From positions 1 through 64,000 of the forward strand of contig NZ_JAFWOM010000069.1 of NCBI RefSeq assembly GCF_017545445.1: a DNA stretch of 64,000 nt, given 5' to 3'. Source of the stretch: Fibrobacter sp. (GTDB lineage Bacteria > Fibrobacterota > Fibrobacteria > Fibrobacterales > Fibrobacteraceae). The notes below the pieces were generated by a model. That model was given only the letters and a program-made list of their open reading frames with translations. It was not told the origin of the DNA and searched no databases. Made by a program: the position numbers and the translations under genes. Below, in pieces: positions 8,036-16,704 of the stretch. Position 1 is the first letter of the stretch. Every line of letters starts with the position of its first letter.

Positions 8036-10414
8036 CTACATCGTCATCGTGCCGGAACTGAGGCCCTTCACAGGCACATAGCGGATAGAACCGTCAGTAC
8101 CCATGATAATTGCAACTCCAGCGAGGTAATTGATCCACTGCTTCGTATCGAAATAACGCAGATTCACCTTGCCCTCCGTGCAATAAACAACAAGCGGAAC
8201 GACAAGCATGTCATGGGAAATCCAGACCGCCACCTTATTCACTTTTTCAAAGCGTGGTTTCACGACTTCAGCGATATATTCATCGCCACGAGACTTCATC
8301 GGGTAGAACGCATCGGAGTAGCTCCCCCTGTACGCATAGGCCGAAGTGACCACCCAGCCGCCACCATCGGAATTCTTGTATTCTTCGAACTTCGATTCGT
8401 CTTTGACGAACCATTCGCCGTCCAATTCCGGAATGGTATCGTTCCCCATCGCCGTAATTCCAGCTCCCAGAGCGATATTTTCGCACGTTTCGTAGCTACG
8501 TGTGTAAGTCGAATTGGCAAAGTAAATATCTTCGCCCTTGAACATTTCGCCTACGGTCTGAGACTGTTTCTTTCCGTTCGTCGTCAAGTGACCTTTTTTA
8601 CCAGTGTCGTCACCGCGTTCCGCATGGCGCAAGAAGAAGATGACTTTTTCGCCAGCCGCAAGGGATTTCAAGACATCGTCAACACTAGAGAAATCAAGGA
8701 TTTCACCCGGCAGCGGTTCACGCCAGCCCCTCTTGCTTTGGTCATAGACGTACAACTTATTCTGGTTGATAATTCCGTTCTTAATTTGTCCATTGTAATC
8801 GCCCTTCAAGCCGTACGTATCCTTTTCAAGGTCCGTCGCAACGCGCCATGACTTGGTCGAGGCATCACAAATAAAGCGGATTCTCGGGCCATCGGGCTGT
8901 TCGTAATAAGAGACAAAGTATTCGCTTTGGCTATTGTTCACATGTTTCACTTGCCCTGCGTTCATCGTGCCGCAGGTTTCAAAGTTATGCGTTCTCGTCC
9001 AGAAACTACGCACATACTTTTCGAAGTCGGGAACTTCGCCAAGCTTCCAGCTTTCCATGTTCCTGCGGATTTTTGCAAGCCCGCCTTCCGAGTCTAGTTT
9101 TAATAGTTTATCTGCAAGTTTCGCTTTCGTATTGTTGTCGCCCCAGTTTCCGTCGCCCTGGATGTCTTCGGCGACGCGGTTTGCAAAATAAAGCATCTCG
9201 TTTGCCGAGCCATAACTCTGCATCATCACGGAAATGGCAAGCAGCGCGGCACCGTAATCGTCATTGTCGAAAATGCTCAAGTCTTCCGCAGCCTTCTGAC
9301 CTGATGACGCGGTCGCCCCGCCACGATTCCAACCTCCGTTGAAACCGCCCGTCGAGCCGCCAAGACTAATGCCAAAGGACGAAAGCACGTCGCTCAACGC
9401 ACGCCCGCTTTGGCTCCCGATGGGCTGGTTGTTGCCCGCATCTTGCACAAGCTTCAACACACGCGGTGCAGCCATGTGCGTCAGCATGTTCACGTTGAAG
9501 GAATCGCGCTTTGACAAATCGACAACCGCGTTGAGCTTTAAAAGAGATGATGACTGGCGGCCTGTCAACTCGTCCCTGTAAAAACCGTACGCTTCGACCT
9601 TCGCATAAGGAGAGACTAAATCGACTCCGTCAAAGGCAAACGTTCCGTTCGCCGAGACGATGCACGCTTCGTGCGTTCTCCTAGTTTCTGCCAAACGCTT
9701 GGCGCTGTCCAATTCTACAATCTTTATAGACGCGCCCGCCTGGAACGGTCCCTTTTGCGCGACACCCGAAATGCGGACGCCCTCCCTACGGTACACCGAC
9801 GTAGCAACGGAATCAGAATCCGCAGCAGGAGCAAACATCGGCTTGTACGCCCTTACTTTTTTCAAATTCAAAACGCCATCTTTGCACGTTACGCCTTCTG
9901 TTATCTGGACATCCGTTTCCCACTTGCCCGATAGGCAATAGTAAAGTACGCCCGCAAGCGTATAGGCTCGGCCTTCGCTGGCTGCATTGCATTCGGGGAG
10001 CGTTTCCGGCTGTTCTTCAACAGACGAACTTGTGGGTAAACTGATTGAACTCGATGGAGTATGCGAGGCAGACGACGTTACAGGAGTAGATGCACTAGAC
10101 GTTTTCTCTACGTGGGTGGTATCCTTGGTCCCATTGCTACTAGAGGAGTGGCGTTGCCACCGGTGCGTCGAGCTGCTCGAACTATTTGAAGACTTTTCCA
10201 CCGAAGAACTGGATTTATTTTTGTCCTTCGAGGAACTGCTTCCAGAGCTTTCTGGCGAATCATCGTCTATCGAAGACGAACTGATTTCGGAATCCACTCC
10301 ATCGCTCAAAACAGCGATGCAATCGTCCCCTTCGCACGGCAAAGTACCGTGATGTACAGAGTCACACGCGGTCCATACTAGAACCAATGAAATTAATAAC
10401 CACCGAATCCTCAT
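8036..10414 (-). CDS. Lipoprotein with shared N-terminal module and C-terminal histidine phosphatase domain
   Basis: 792 residues. Signal peptide with lipobox VWTAC (Cys17), then a Ser-rich linker (about 40-125) typical of Fibrobacter lipoproteins. The module beginning ISGVAQKGPFQAG (about 205-480) matches that in the FISUMP lipoprotein at 2276-5212, followed by one Cys/Trp repeat (DLEKDTYG...YVYDQSKRGWRE). The last 190 residues are a histidine phosphatase (phosphoglycerate-mutase-like) domain: FFLRHAERGDD with the catalytic RHxxR-like motif near residue 594, LTTNGKKQSQTVG, and a second His in WISHDMLVVPL. The substrate is unknown; a lipoprotein anchor puts the active site outside the cytosol. 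It follows its paralogue by 19 bases, in the same transcript. Confidence 0.75.
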   Translation of the reverse strand: MRIRWLLISLVLVWTACDSVHHGTLPCEGDDCIAVLSDGVDSEISSSSIDDDSPESSGSSSSKDKNKSSSSVEKSSNSSSSSTHRWQRHSSSSNGTKDTTHVEKTSSASTPVTSSASHTPSSSISLPTSSSVEEQPETLPECNAASEGRAYTLAGVLYYCLSGKWETDVQITEGVTCKDGVLNLKKVRAYKPMFAPAADSDSVATSVYRREGVRISGVAQKGPFQAGASIKIVELDSAKRLAETRRTHEACIVSANGTFAFDGVDLVSPYAKVEAYGFYRDELTGRQSSSLLKLNAVVDLSKRDSFNVNMLTHMAAPRVLKLVQDAGNNQPIGSQSGRALSDVLSSFGISLGGSTGGFNGGWNRGGATASSGQKAAEDLSIFDNDDYGAALLAISVMMQSYGSANEMLYFANRVAEDIQGDGNWGDNNTKAKLADKLLKLDSEGGLAKIRRNMESWKLGEVPDFEKYVRSFWTRTHNFETCGTMNAGQVKHVNNSQSEYFVSYYEQPDGPRIRFICDASTKSWRVATDLEKDTYGLKGDYNGQIKNGIINQNKLYVYDQSKRGWREPLPGEILDFSSVDDVLKSLAAGEKVIFFLRHAERGDDTGKKGHLTTNGKKQSQTVGEMFKGEDIYFANSTYTRSYETCENIALGAGITAMGNDTIPELDGEWFVKDESKFEEYKNSDGGGWVVTSAYAYRGSYSDAFYPMKSRGDEYIAEVVKPRFEKVNKVAVWISHDMLVVPLVVYCTEGKVNLRYFDTKQWINYLAGVAIIMGTDGSIRYVPVKGLSSGTMTM

Positions 10415-10433
10415 AATTTGAAGTTAGTAATTT

Positions 10434-12437
10434 CTAGTTCATAAATCCCGAAGCCAACCCTCGAATAACGACATAACGGCGATTTCCGTCCTTATCGATG
10501 ATGATGGCGACCCCGGCGAGGTAATTAATCCACTTTCCGTTGTTCTCGTACTTCTTAAATTCAATCTGCAAATTTGAGCAATAAGCCACAAGCGGCACCA
10601 TCAACTTGTCATGCGAACTCAAGAGGACAAATTTTTCCTTGGTGTATTTTTTTGCAAGGACATCTTCGATGAGTTCCACGGAGCGTTCAGCAAGATTATA
10701 ATAGGCGGCATTCGCACCCGTCGAATAGGCTCCCGTATAAGCGTACTTGGAAGTCACTTCCCAGCCGCCGCCGCATTCATTCTTCGCTTTTTCGACTTCA
10801 TCGCTGTTCTTCGTGTACCAATCGTCATTCAACTGCGGAATCGTATCGCGCTTGTCGTAAGCCTGTCCGCGGCCTTTTGCAATGGACTCCACCGTCTGAT
10901 GGGCACGCAAGAATTCCGACGCGCCAAGAACAAAGTCTTCCTTGAACTTTTTGAGCCTTGCACCGACTTGTTCGGACTGTTTCTTGCCGTTGTCGGTAAG
11001 CGTCCCGCCCTTGCTCGTATCATCGCCGCGTTCCGCATGGCGCAGCACAAAAATCACGCGTTCATCGTCCTTGATGCTTTCATAAACATCCTGGATATCG
11101 ACAAACTTATCCGCATTGGATTTCAGAACAAAATATCTATCTTTTTCAATAGCGTTTGCCTTGTGCCACGTCTTGGTTTTTCCGTCATACGCAAGCAATT
11201 CGCCTGAGAACGCGCCACGACGTACTTCGCCATCTTTTGCCGGAGTCGCATCTCCCATGACATCCTTCAGACTGTCTGGGATTGCTGTCCATCCCTTCTT
11301 TTCGTCGCAGATAAAGCGTTCACTGGACTTCGTAACATCGTCGTACTTCGACGCATAGAAATTGCTGGACTGGTTCTTGACAAAGAATACTTCGCCTTTA
11401 GAACTGGCATCGCAAGTGGGGAATTCAAGTTCAGTTAAATAGAAATTCTTGAGGTAATTCTCAAACTTGGCTGCCTTGCCTATCTTTTTTTCGATTGATT
11501 TTCTAAGCGCTGCAAAACCGTCTTTTATGTCGGTCGCAAGTGCCCAGTCCGCAATCGCGAGTCGGGTTCCGTCATCGTCCCATTTACCGTCATTGGCCAC
11601 GTCAGCAGAAACGGCTTTGAAGAACTTTGCAAAATCGCCGTTGACGCTACTGGCACCGGCCTGCAACAGGACCGTAGATGCTAAAAGTGCCGCCCCTGAT
11701 TCGCTGGCGTCAGAAACATGAATATTCTCGGTCACGTCAAAATCAATTGATTCGAGATTGAACATTTTCCACACGTCTTCGGCGGCTTCAAACTTCGCTT
11801 CTTCAAACGACGCCTTCTTTCCACCCAACAGCTCAAGAGTGCGTTCCGCTTCAAGCGTCGTCAGCAAATTCAAATTGAACTTTTCACTCGAAGTCGCATC
11901 GCCCAAAGCCTTGAGCGAAACCGACGCAGACTTGCCGTCCGTGACATTTTCTATTTTACCATCAACCGAAATTTGCACATAAGGTTGCGGCAATTCTATT
12001 TTCTTTATCTCGTATGCGCCGCCTTTGCCGACATCACCTGAAAAGGCAATACTCGTTTCTTTGTACGCATCGGCGGTATCCAACTGCACAATGCGAACCT
12101 TCGCCTTTGCAAAATCATCCAAGGCGACAACGCCCGAAACAGTTCCATCCACGAGCACATAAATGATATCCAGCCCTTCAAGTGTATCAATCTCCATCAA
12201 AGAAGAACTCGAAGACAAAAGAGTCTCCTTTGCACTACTTGACGAAGTACCCTTTGGGGAGCTTACGCTAGACAAGGTGGTTTTCGCGCTACTGCTAGAA
12301 GAAACAGGTTTTTCATTACTGTCGGAAGAAATTTCCGAATTAGGAAATACAGCATTGTTGCTGGAATCATCACCGCACGCCACAAGAAGTGTGGTAATCA
12401 AAACAGGTATATAAAGCTTTTTGAGAATAAATCCCAT
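10434..12437 (-). CDS. Lipoprotein with C-terminal histidine phosphatase domain, paralogue
   Basis: 667 residues, with GAGGG upstream of the ATG. Lipobox LLVAC (Cys21) and a Ser-rich linker (about 25-80). A diverged copy of the shared module (VSGVVALDDFAKAKVRIVQLD...; NLNLLTTLEAERTLELL) is followed by a Cys/Trp segment. The phosphatase domain has VIFVLRHAERGDD near residue 464, LTDNGKKQSEQVG, and the later His in LLSSHDKLMVPLV. Both phosphatases end in a nearly identical stretch (KWINYLAGVAII), so the pair arose by tandem duplication. First gene of a two-gene operon. Role unknown; extracytoplasmic dephosphorylation is the inference. Confidence 0.75.
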   Translation of the reverse strand: MGFILKKLYIPVLITTLLVACGDDSSNNAVFPNSEISSDSNEKPVSSSSSAKTTLSSVSSPKGTSSSSAKETLLSSSSSLMEIDTLEGLDIIYVLVDGTVSGVVALDDFAKAKVRIVQLDTADAYKETSIAFSGDVGKGGAYEIKKIELPQPYVQISVDGKIENVTDGKSASVSLKALGDATSSEKFNLNLLTTLEAERTLELLGGKKASFEEAKFEAAEDVWKMFNLESIDFDVTENIHVSDASESGAALLASTVLLQAGASSVNGDFAKFFKAVSADVANDGKWDDDGTRLAIADWALATDIKDGFAALRKSIEKKIGKAAKFENYLKNFYLTELEFPTCDASSKGEVFFVKNQSSNFYASKYDDVTKSSERFICDEKKGWTAIPDSLKDVMGDATPAKDGEVRRGAFSGELLAYDGKTKTWHKANAIEKDRYFVLKSNADKFVDIQDVYESIKDDERVIFVLRHAERGDDTSKGGTLTDNGKKQSEQVGARLKKFKEDFVLGASEFLRAHQTVESIAKGRGQAYDKRDTIPQLNDDWYTKNSDEVEKAKNECGGGWEVTSKYAYTGAYSTGANAAYYNLAERSVELIEDVLAKKYTKEKFVLLSSHDKLMVPLVAYCSNLQIEFKKYENNGKWINYLAGVAIIIDKDGNRRYVVIRGLASGFMN

Positions 12438-12640
12438 AGAATGTCGCCCTCTCCATCAAAATTTTACGCCTAACAAAACACCCCTTAGTTAAAAAATATA
12501 ATTATTGTGTATTTTTTGCAACAAAAAAGATACAAAGTCCCTGCCAAAAACCCTCAATTTAATAAATGCCCATTTTGCTGTTTCTTATTGTTCGATGATA
12601 ATTTATTTGGATCTTTTCCTTTGGTTTTTCTAACCGCTAA
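12438..12640. other. AT-rich divergent intergenic region
   Basis: About 200 bases separate the phosphatase lipoprotein operon (minus) from the secreted-protein gene (plus). The sequence is AT-rich with several TATAAT-like stretches. I see no convincing single promoter pair, no small gene and no repeat apart from the enolase-like leader that begins at 12641. Confidence 0.5.
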
Positions 12641-12730
12641 CTACTTTTTTATAATTAAAGCATAAAAAAATCGCTCTAGCAGAAGGTTTATAAAGTGGCT
12701 AAAAACGTTAAAGTTTGGGCTCGTCAGATC
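12641..12730 (+). repeat. Duplicate of the enolase promoter-leader and first codons
   Basis: This block matches 13707-13799 over about 90 bases: CTACTTTTTTATA, an AT-rich stretch, AGAAGG ribosome binding site, start codon and the first dozen codons up to GCTCGTCAGATC. The last 34 coding bases differ at only two positions. The start is GTG here and ATG in eno. Similarity stops abruptly after codon 12. Confidence 0.9.
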
Positions 12731-13486
12731 TTTGTGTGTTGCATTTTGATGCTTGCGGTGTGTGCTTTTGCGCAACCGTCTGCGCAGGATTTGCAGGACT
12801 CGTTGGATGCAGATTCTCTTTCGAAAATTTCGCTTGCGCTTGATGTTGATACGAATGGCGTTGTTGATACGAATAAAGTTGAGCATATTGATGCTGGGAT
12901 TGAAAAAATTCCTATTGCAGAAAGAGAGTTTTTCCCGAGCGGTTTTGTTATGGAAATAGCTTATGCCGCACCAACGGTGATACAAGTCCCTTTTTTAGGA
13001 ATGCGTGATAAATCTGCGGTATGGGGAAATGAGTTTGTTGCTACTGGATATGCGGTAGTGTCAGTAGATGTTGAATTTCGGTCAGGTGGGGTAAGAGTTT
13101 CGGATGAATTTTTGTGGGCATTTATTTTATCTGTGTCGGTTTCTGGAAATCCCAATGATCCTACTATTAACAGAGAAAAACGTGAGAGAATTTCAGAATG
13201 GGTTGAATACATAATGATTGGCAATACTTATTGGGCGTTGTCGCAAAATGCGAAAATTGGGTTGTTTGAATCGCATCATTTTGTGGATTATCTCTTCAGC
13301 AGTGCCGCTTATTCTGAATTTTGGGAATTTGGTTGGTCACAAGCTGTGGGACTTAGGTATGTTTATTCGGGAAACGCAAAAGATGGAGGTGCTTATATTG
13401 ATTTGGGCGCACACGCGAGAATCACGAATAAACATTTCCTTTTTGGCGTATTCGTGCAGCTAGGAATTTTTGGCAATTATAAGTAA
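12695..13486 (+). CDS. Secreted protein of unknown function whose first 12 codons derive from enolase
   Basis: 263 residues from a GTG with AGAAGG upstream. Residues 1-12 (MAKNVKVWARQI) equal the start of enolase ([12 protein letters not shown]) and here serve as the basic n-region of a signal peptide, with hydrophobic core FVCCILMLAVCAFA and probable cleavage before QPSAQ. The rest has no similarity to enolase: an acidic stretch (to about 60), then alternating polar/hydrophobic strands with many aromatic residues (FGWSQAVGLRYVYSG, GGAYIDLGAHARI, FLFGVFVQLGIFG), as in an outer-membrane barrel. The codons are more AT-rich than those of eno. Product not recognised. Transcribed toward eno. Confidence 0.65.
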   Translation: MAKNVKVWARQIFVCCILMLAVCAFAQPSAQDLQDSLDADSLSKISLALDVDTNGVVDTNKVEHIDAGIEKIPIAEREFFPSGFVMEIAYAAPTVIQVPFLGMRDKSAVWGNEFVATGYAVVSVDVEFRSGGVRVSDEFLWAFILSVSVSGNPNDPTINREKRERISEWVEYIMIGNTYWALSQNAKIGLFESHHFVDYLFSSAAYSEFWEFGWSQAVGLRYVYSGNAKDGGAYIDLGAHARITNKHFLFGVFVQLGIFGNYK

Positions 13487-13706
13487 AAGTCACTGGATCC
13501 TGTCGGCTTCTGCGAACCCTCCAGGATGACACCTTTGTTTCTACTGCCTACTAACCACTAATCACTAACCACTAAAACTTTACTGGATCCTTCCCCTTAC
13601 AGGGTCAGGATGACGAATAAGCATTAACTAACAACTAATGACTAATGACCAATAACTAATAACTAAATCTTCACATTTTTTCTTCCTACTGTCTACTTCC
13701 TACTTC
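13487..13706. repeat. Repeat-filled gap upstream of eno
   Basis: Contains two copies of the ACTGGATCC...CAGGATGAC dyad (13493-13533 and 13576-13616), TAACCACTA-type units at 13549-13575, related AACTAATGACTAATG units at 13621-13668, and a CTTCCTACTxxCTAC pyrimidine repeat at 13683-13710. No gene. Confidence 0.75.
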
Positions 13707-13763
13707 CTACTTTTTTATATTTAAAACACAAAAAATTTTTCACTCTAACAGAAGGTTAATAAA
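13707..13763 (+). promoter_or_regulatory. Enolase promoter and leader
   Basis: TTTTTTATATTTAAAAC (a probable -10 TATATT) is followed by a short AT-rich leader and the AGAAGG ribosome binding site seven bases before the eno ATG. The same arrangement is copied at 12641-12694. No clear -35 is visible in the pyrimidine repeat upstream. Confidence 0.5.
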
Positions 13764-15191
13764 ATGGCTAAAATCGCTAAAGTTTGGGCTCGTCAGATCC
13801 TGGATTCTCGTGGCAATCCGTCTCTCGAAGTCGATGTCACTCTTGACAACGGTATCGTTGGTCACGCAGCAGTTCCGAGTGGTGCATCCACTGGTGAACG
13901 CGAAGCTTGCGAACTCCGCGACGGTGACAAGAAGACCTATCTCGGCAAGGGCACTCTCACTGCCGTGAAGAACGTCAACACCAAGATCGCTAAGAAGATC
14001 GTTGGCATGGATCCGTCCAAGCAGACTGAAGTTGATGACGCTATGATCGAACTCGACGGCAACCGCATGCTCAAGAACACGCTCGGTGCAAACGCTATCC
14101 TCGGCGTTTCCATGGCTGTTTGCTGCGCTGCTGCTAAGGATGCTGGCCTTCCGCTTTACCAGTACATTGCTAAGCTCCATGGCACTGAAAAGCTCACCCT
14201 CCCGTGCCCGATGTGCAACGTGATCAACGGTGGTGCTCACTCTTCCGCTCCGATCGACTTCCAGGAATTCATGATCGCTCCGGTTGGCGCTAAGACGTTC
14301 TCCAAGGGTCTCCAGATGGTGACCGAAATCTTCCACGCTCTTAAGGCTGTCCTCAAGAAGGGTGGTTTCGACACGACGGTTGGTGACGAAGGTGGCTTTG
14401 CTCCTGGCGTTGCTATCAAGCCGGCTAAGAACAAGTTCGGTTACGAAATCAAGGACGTGATGACCCTCGAAAAGGCTCTCGCTGCTTTGAAGACCGCTAC
14501 TGAAAACGCTGGTTACGTTTTCGGCAAGGACATCAAGATTGCTCTTGACGTTGCTTCTTCTGAATTCTGCGACAAGGATTCTGAAAAGGAAGGCTCCAAG
14601 GCTGTTACTTACACGTTCAAGAAGAGCACCAAGAAGACCCTCAAGTCTGCTGAAATGGTCAAGCTCTATGAAAAGCTCATCGACAAGTATTCCATCTTCT
14701 CCATCGAAGACGGTCTCGATGAAGCTGACTGGGCAGGTTGGAAGGTTCTTACCGACAAGCTCGGTGGCAAGATCAACCTCGTGGGTGACGACCTGTTCGT
14801 GACCAACCCGACCATCTTCGACGAAGGCATCAAGGCTGGCATCGCTAACGCTATCCTCATCAAGGTGAACCAGGTCGGTTCTGTTTCTGAAACCCTCGCT
14901 GCTATCAAGCGCGCTCAGGTTGAAGGCTATGCTCCGATCGTTTCTCACCGTTCTGGCGAAACCGAAGACACCTTCATTGCTGACCTCGCCGTCGGTACTG
15001 CCGCTGGCCAGATCAAGACTGGTTCCCTCTCTCGTACGGACCGCGTCTGCAAGTACAACCGCCTCCTCCGCATCGAAGAAGAACTCGGCAAGGCTGCTGT
15101 CTATGCTGGCGATCCGCGCAAGGGTGCCAAGGCTTCTGCTCCGGCAAAGAAGGCCGCTTGCAAGAAGGGCTGCGCTAAGAAGGCTAAGTAA
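13764..15191 (+). CDS. eno: Enolase
   Basis: 475 residues. Converts 2-phosphoglycerate to phosphoenolpyruvate in the cytosol. Seen: the opening [20 protein letters not shown], the loop [15 protein letters not shown], catalytic region [15 protein letters not shown], metal ligand stretch [11 protein letters not shown], catalytic Lys in [11 protein letters not shown], and signature [14 protein letters not shown]. Usual enolases have about 430 residues. The extra end after the conserved core is a basic Ala/Lys tail with Cys pairs ([15 protein letters not shown]), not a normal enolase feature. Strong codon bias (GCT, AAG, CTC) indicates high expression. Monocistronic, with a terminator at 15217. 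Confidence 0.98.
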   Translation: MAKIAKVWARQILDSRGNPSLEVDVTLDNGIVGHAAVPSGASTGEREACELRDGDKKTYLGKGTLTAVKNVNTKIAKKIVGMDPSKQTEVDDAMIELDGNRMLKNTLGANAILGVSMAVCCAAAKDAGLPLYQYIAKLHGTEKLTLPCPMCNVINGGAHSSAPIDFQEFMIAPVGAKTFSKGLQMVTEIFHALKAVLKKGGFDTTVGDEGGFAPGVAIKPAKNKFGYEIKDVMTLEKALAALKTATENAGYVFGKDIKIALDVASSEFCDKDSEKEGSKAVTYTFKKSTKKTLKSAEMVKLYEKLIDKYSIFSIEDGLDEADWAGWKVLTDKLGGKINLVGDDLFVTNPTIFDEGIKAGIANAILIKVNQVGSVSETLAAIKRAQVEGYAPIVSHRSGETEDTFIADLAVGTAAGQIKTGSLSRTDRVCKYNRLLRIEEELGKAAVYAGDPRKGAKASAPAKKAACKKGCAKKAK

Positions 15192-15216
15192 TCTAATTTT
15201 TTAGAGTTACTAAGAG

Positions 15217-15246
15217 AAGCCGCTCCCATGTGGGGCGGTTTCTTTG
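15217..15246 (+). terminator. Terminator of eno
   Basis: Stem CCGCTCC / GGGGCGG (one T-G pair), loop CATGT, then TTTCTTTG, 25 bases after the eno stop. Confidence 0.75.
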
Positions 15247-15399
15247 TACAACGATTAATTACTTTATTCTAAATCACGCAATTTGCGATGTCCCTGACAT
15301 TTTGTTTTTGCTTTTTTAGATGTTCAAAACTTGAAACCCCGCCCAATTCTAACTATATTTGGGATTAAACAAAAATAACCCTTCAATCAAGGCAAAAAT

Positions 15400-16566
15400 A
15401 TGTCAGATCGTTTTATCGTGACCGGTAACTTTACCGATGATCCGTTTGCCATCGACATGGCGCAGTACATCGGTCTCCGTGAAGATATCTCCGACGTGGT
15501 CTCCCTGAAGACTTTCGCCAACTCCGAATTCTGCCCCCGCTACATGCTGGATGTGGCCGACATGGAACATATCGGCAATCGTCTTGAAGGCAAGATTGTC
15601 TTGATTTGCTCGGTTTCGAACCACGAACGCAGCCGCAACGACTACGCTATGCGCAACTGCATCCTCGCTCGCGCCGCCAAGGACAACGGTGCCGAACAGG
15701 TCGTGTTGGTTGAACCGGACCTCTTCTACAGCGCCCAGGACCGCGGCCCGCACCGCGTTGGCGAACTCGAAAAGGACCGCCCGGATATCGACCTTAAAAA
15801 GTTCGACGGTCAGGCTTTCACGAGCCTCCTTTACGCCCAGCTTTTGAAGACCGCCGGTGTCGATGCCGTTGTCACTTGCCACAACCACAGCATCAAGGTG
15901 CAGAACCTCTTCAACGAAATTTTTGAAGGCAACTTCCACAACTTGATCCCGACGGACGTTTACGCCCACTACATCAAGAACAGCAACTTTGTCCAGACCG
16001 GTAAGGACGGCAACAATCTCGTGATTGTCTCCCCGGACAAGGGCGCACGCCCGTTCATGAACGCCGTGTTCGACGCTCTCCAGCTCCCGGAATGCAAGCG
16101 CGTGGTGATGGACAAGGTTCGCACGGGCGAACGCGAAATCTCTATGACGTTCAACCCGGAACTCTCTGACATCAGCATCGAAGAAATCGAAGGCAAGGAC
16201 GTAATCGTGTTCGACGACATGGTCCGCACCGGTACGACGATTGTTCAGTGCTGTGAACACATCAAGAAGGGCAACCCCAACCGCGTCTGCTTCGGTGTTA
16301 CGCACTTCCACACCAGTGCCGAAGCTCGCGAAAAGCTCAACAGCCCGGCGATTGACGAAATCCTCACGACCTCTACGCTCCCGGACATCATGAACCGCGA
16401 CTGCCAGGGCCGCCTCCGCAAGAAACTCACCGTGCTCAAGCTCGGCAAGTGGATTGCACGCCACGTGATGCAGATGTACGGCATGGACGACGGACGCTTC
16501 CAGAAGGACTTCTACAAGATCGATATGTCTTCCAAGAACCCGCGTTGGCCGCCTGCATTCTTCTAA
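15400..16566 (+). CDS. prs: Ribose-phosphate pyrophosphokinase (PRPP synthetase) family
   Basis: 388 residues, with AAGG before the ATG. Makes PRPP from ribose 5-phosphate and ATP for nucleotide, His and Trp synthesis. The PRPP-binding loop is DVIVFDDMVRTGTTIVQC (about 266-283). The Prs middle region appears as LVIVSPDKGARPFMNAV and VVMDKVRTGEREISM, and the N-terminal LKTFANSEFCPRYM is Prs-like. At 388 residues it is longer than the common 310-320 and rather divergent: the DLHxxQIQGFF region is replaced by TCHNHSIKVQNLF. It could have a specialised role, but the family is clear. Terminator at 16590. Confidence 0.85.
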   Translation: MSDRFIVTGNFTDDPFAIDMAQYIGLREDISDVVSLKTFANSEFCPRYMLDVADMEHIGNRLEGKIVLICSVSNHERSRNDYAMRNCILARAAKDNGAEQVVLVEPDLFYSAQDRGPHRVGELEKDRPDIDLKKFDGQAFTSLLYAQLLKTAGVDAVVTCHNHSIKVQNLFNEIFEGNFHNLIPTDVYAHYIKNSNFVQTGKDGNNLVIVSPDKGARPFMNAVFDALQLPECKRVVMDKVRTGEREISMTFNPELSDISIEEIEGKDVIVFDDMVRTGTTIVQCCEHIKKGNPNRVCFGVTHFHTSAEAREKLNSPAIDEILTTSTLPDIMNRDCQGRLRKKLTVLKLGKWIARHVMQMYGMDDGRFQKDFYKIDMSSKNPRWPPAFF

Positions 16567-16589
16567 AATTTGTTGTATATGGAAAAGAG

Positions 16590-16621
16590 TCCCGGGCGGC
16601 AACGTCCGGGATTTCTTTTTT
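16590..16621 (+). terminator. Terminator of prs
   Basis: Stem TCCCGG / CCGGGA around a 10-base loop, followed by TTTCTTTTTT, 24 bases after the prs stop. Confidence 0.75.
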
Positions 16622-16704
16622 AGGGGAAAAGGGTAAAAATTTCACTGGTTTGGAATTTTAATGATAAATGGTATTATTTTTATAAGGTGATAATTGGGAT
16701 TCCT

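Noticed and set aside
12695..13486. A decayed second copy of enolase
   Set aside because: Similarity to eno stops after codon 12; the rest is an intact, unrelated secreted protein.
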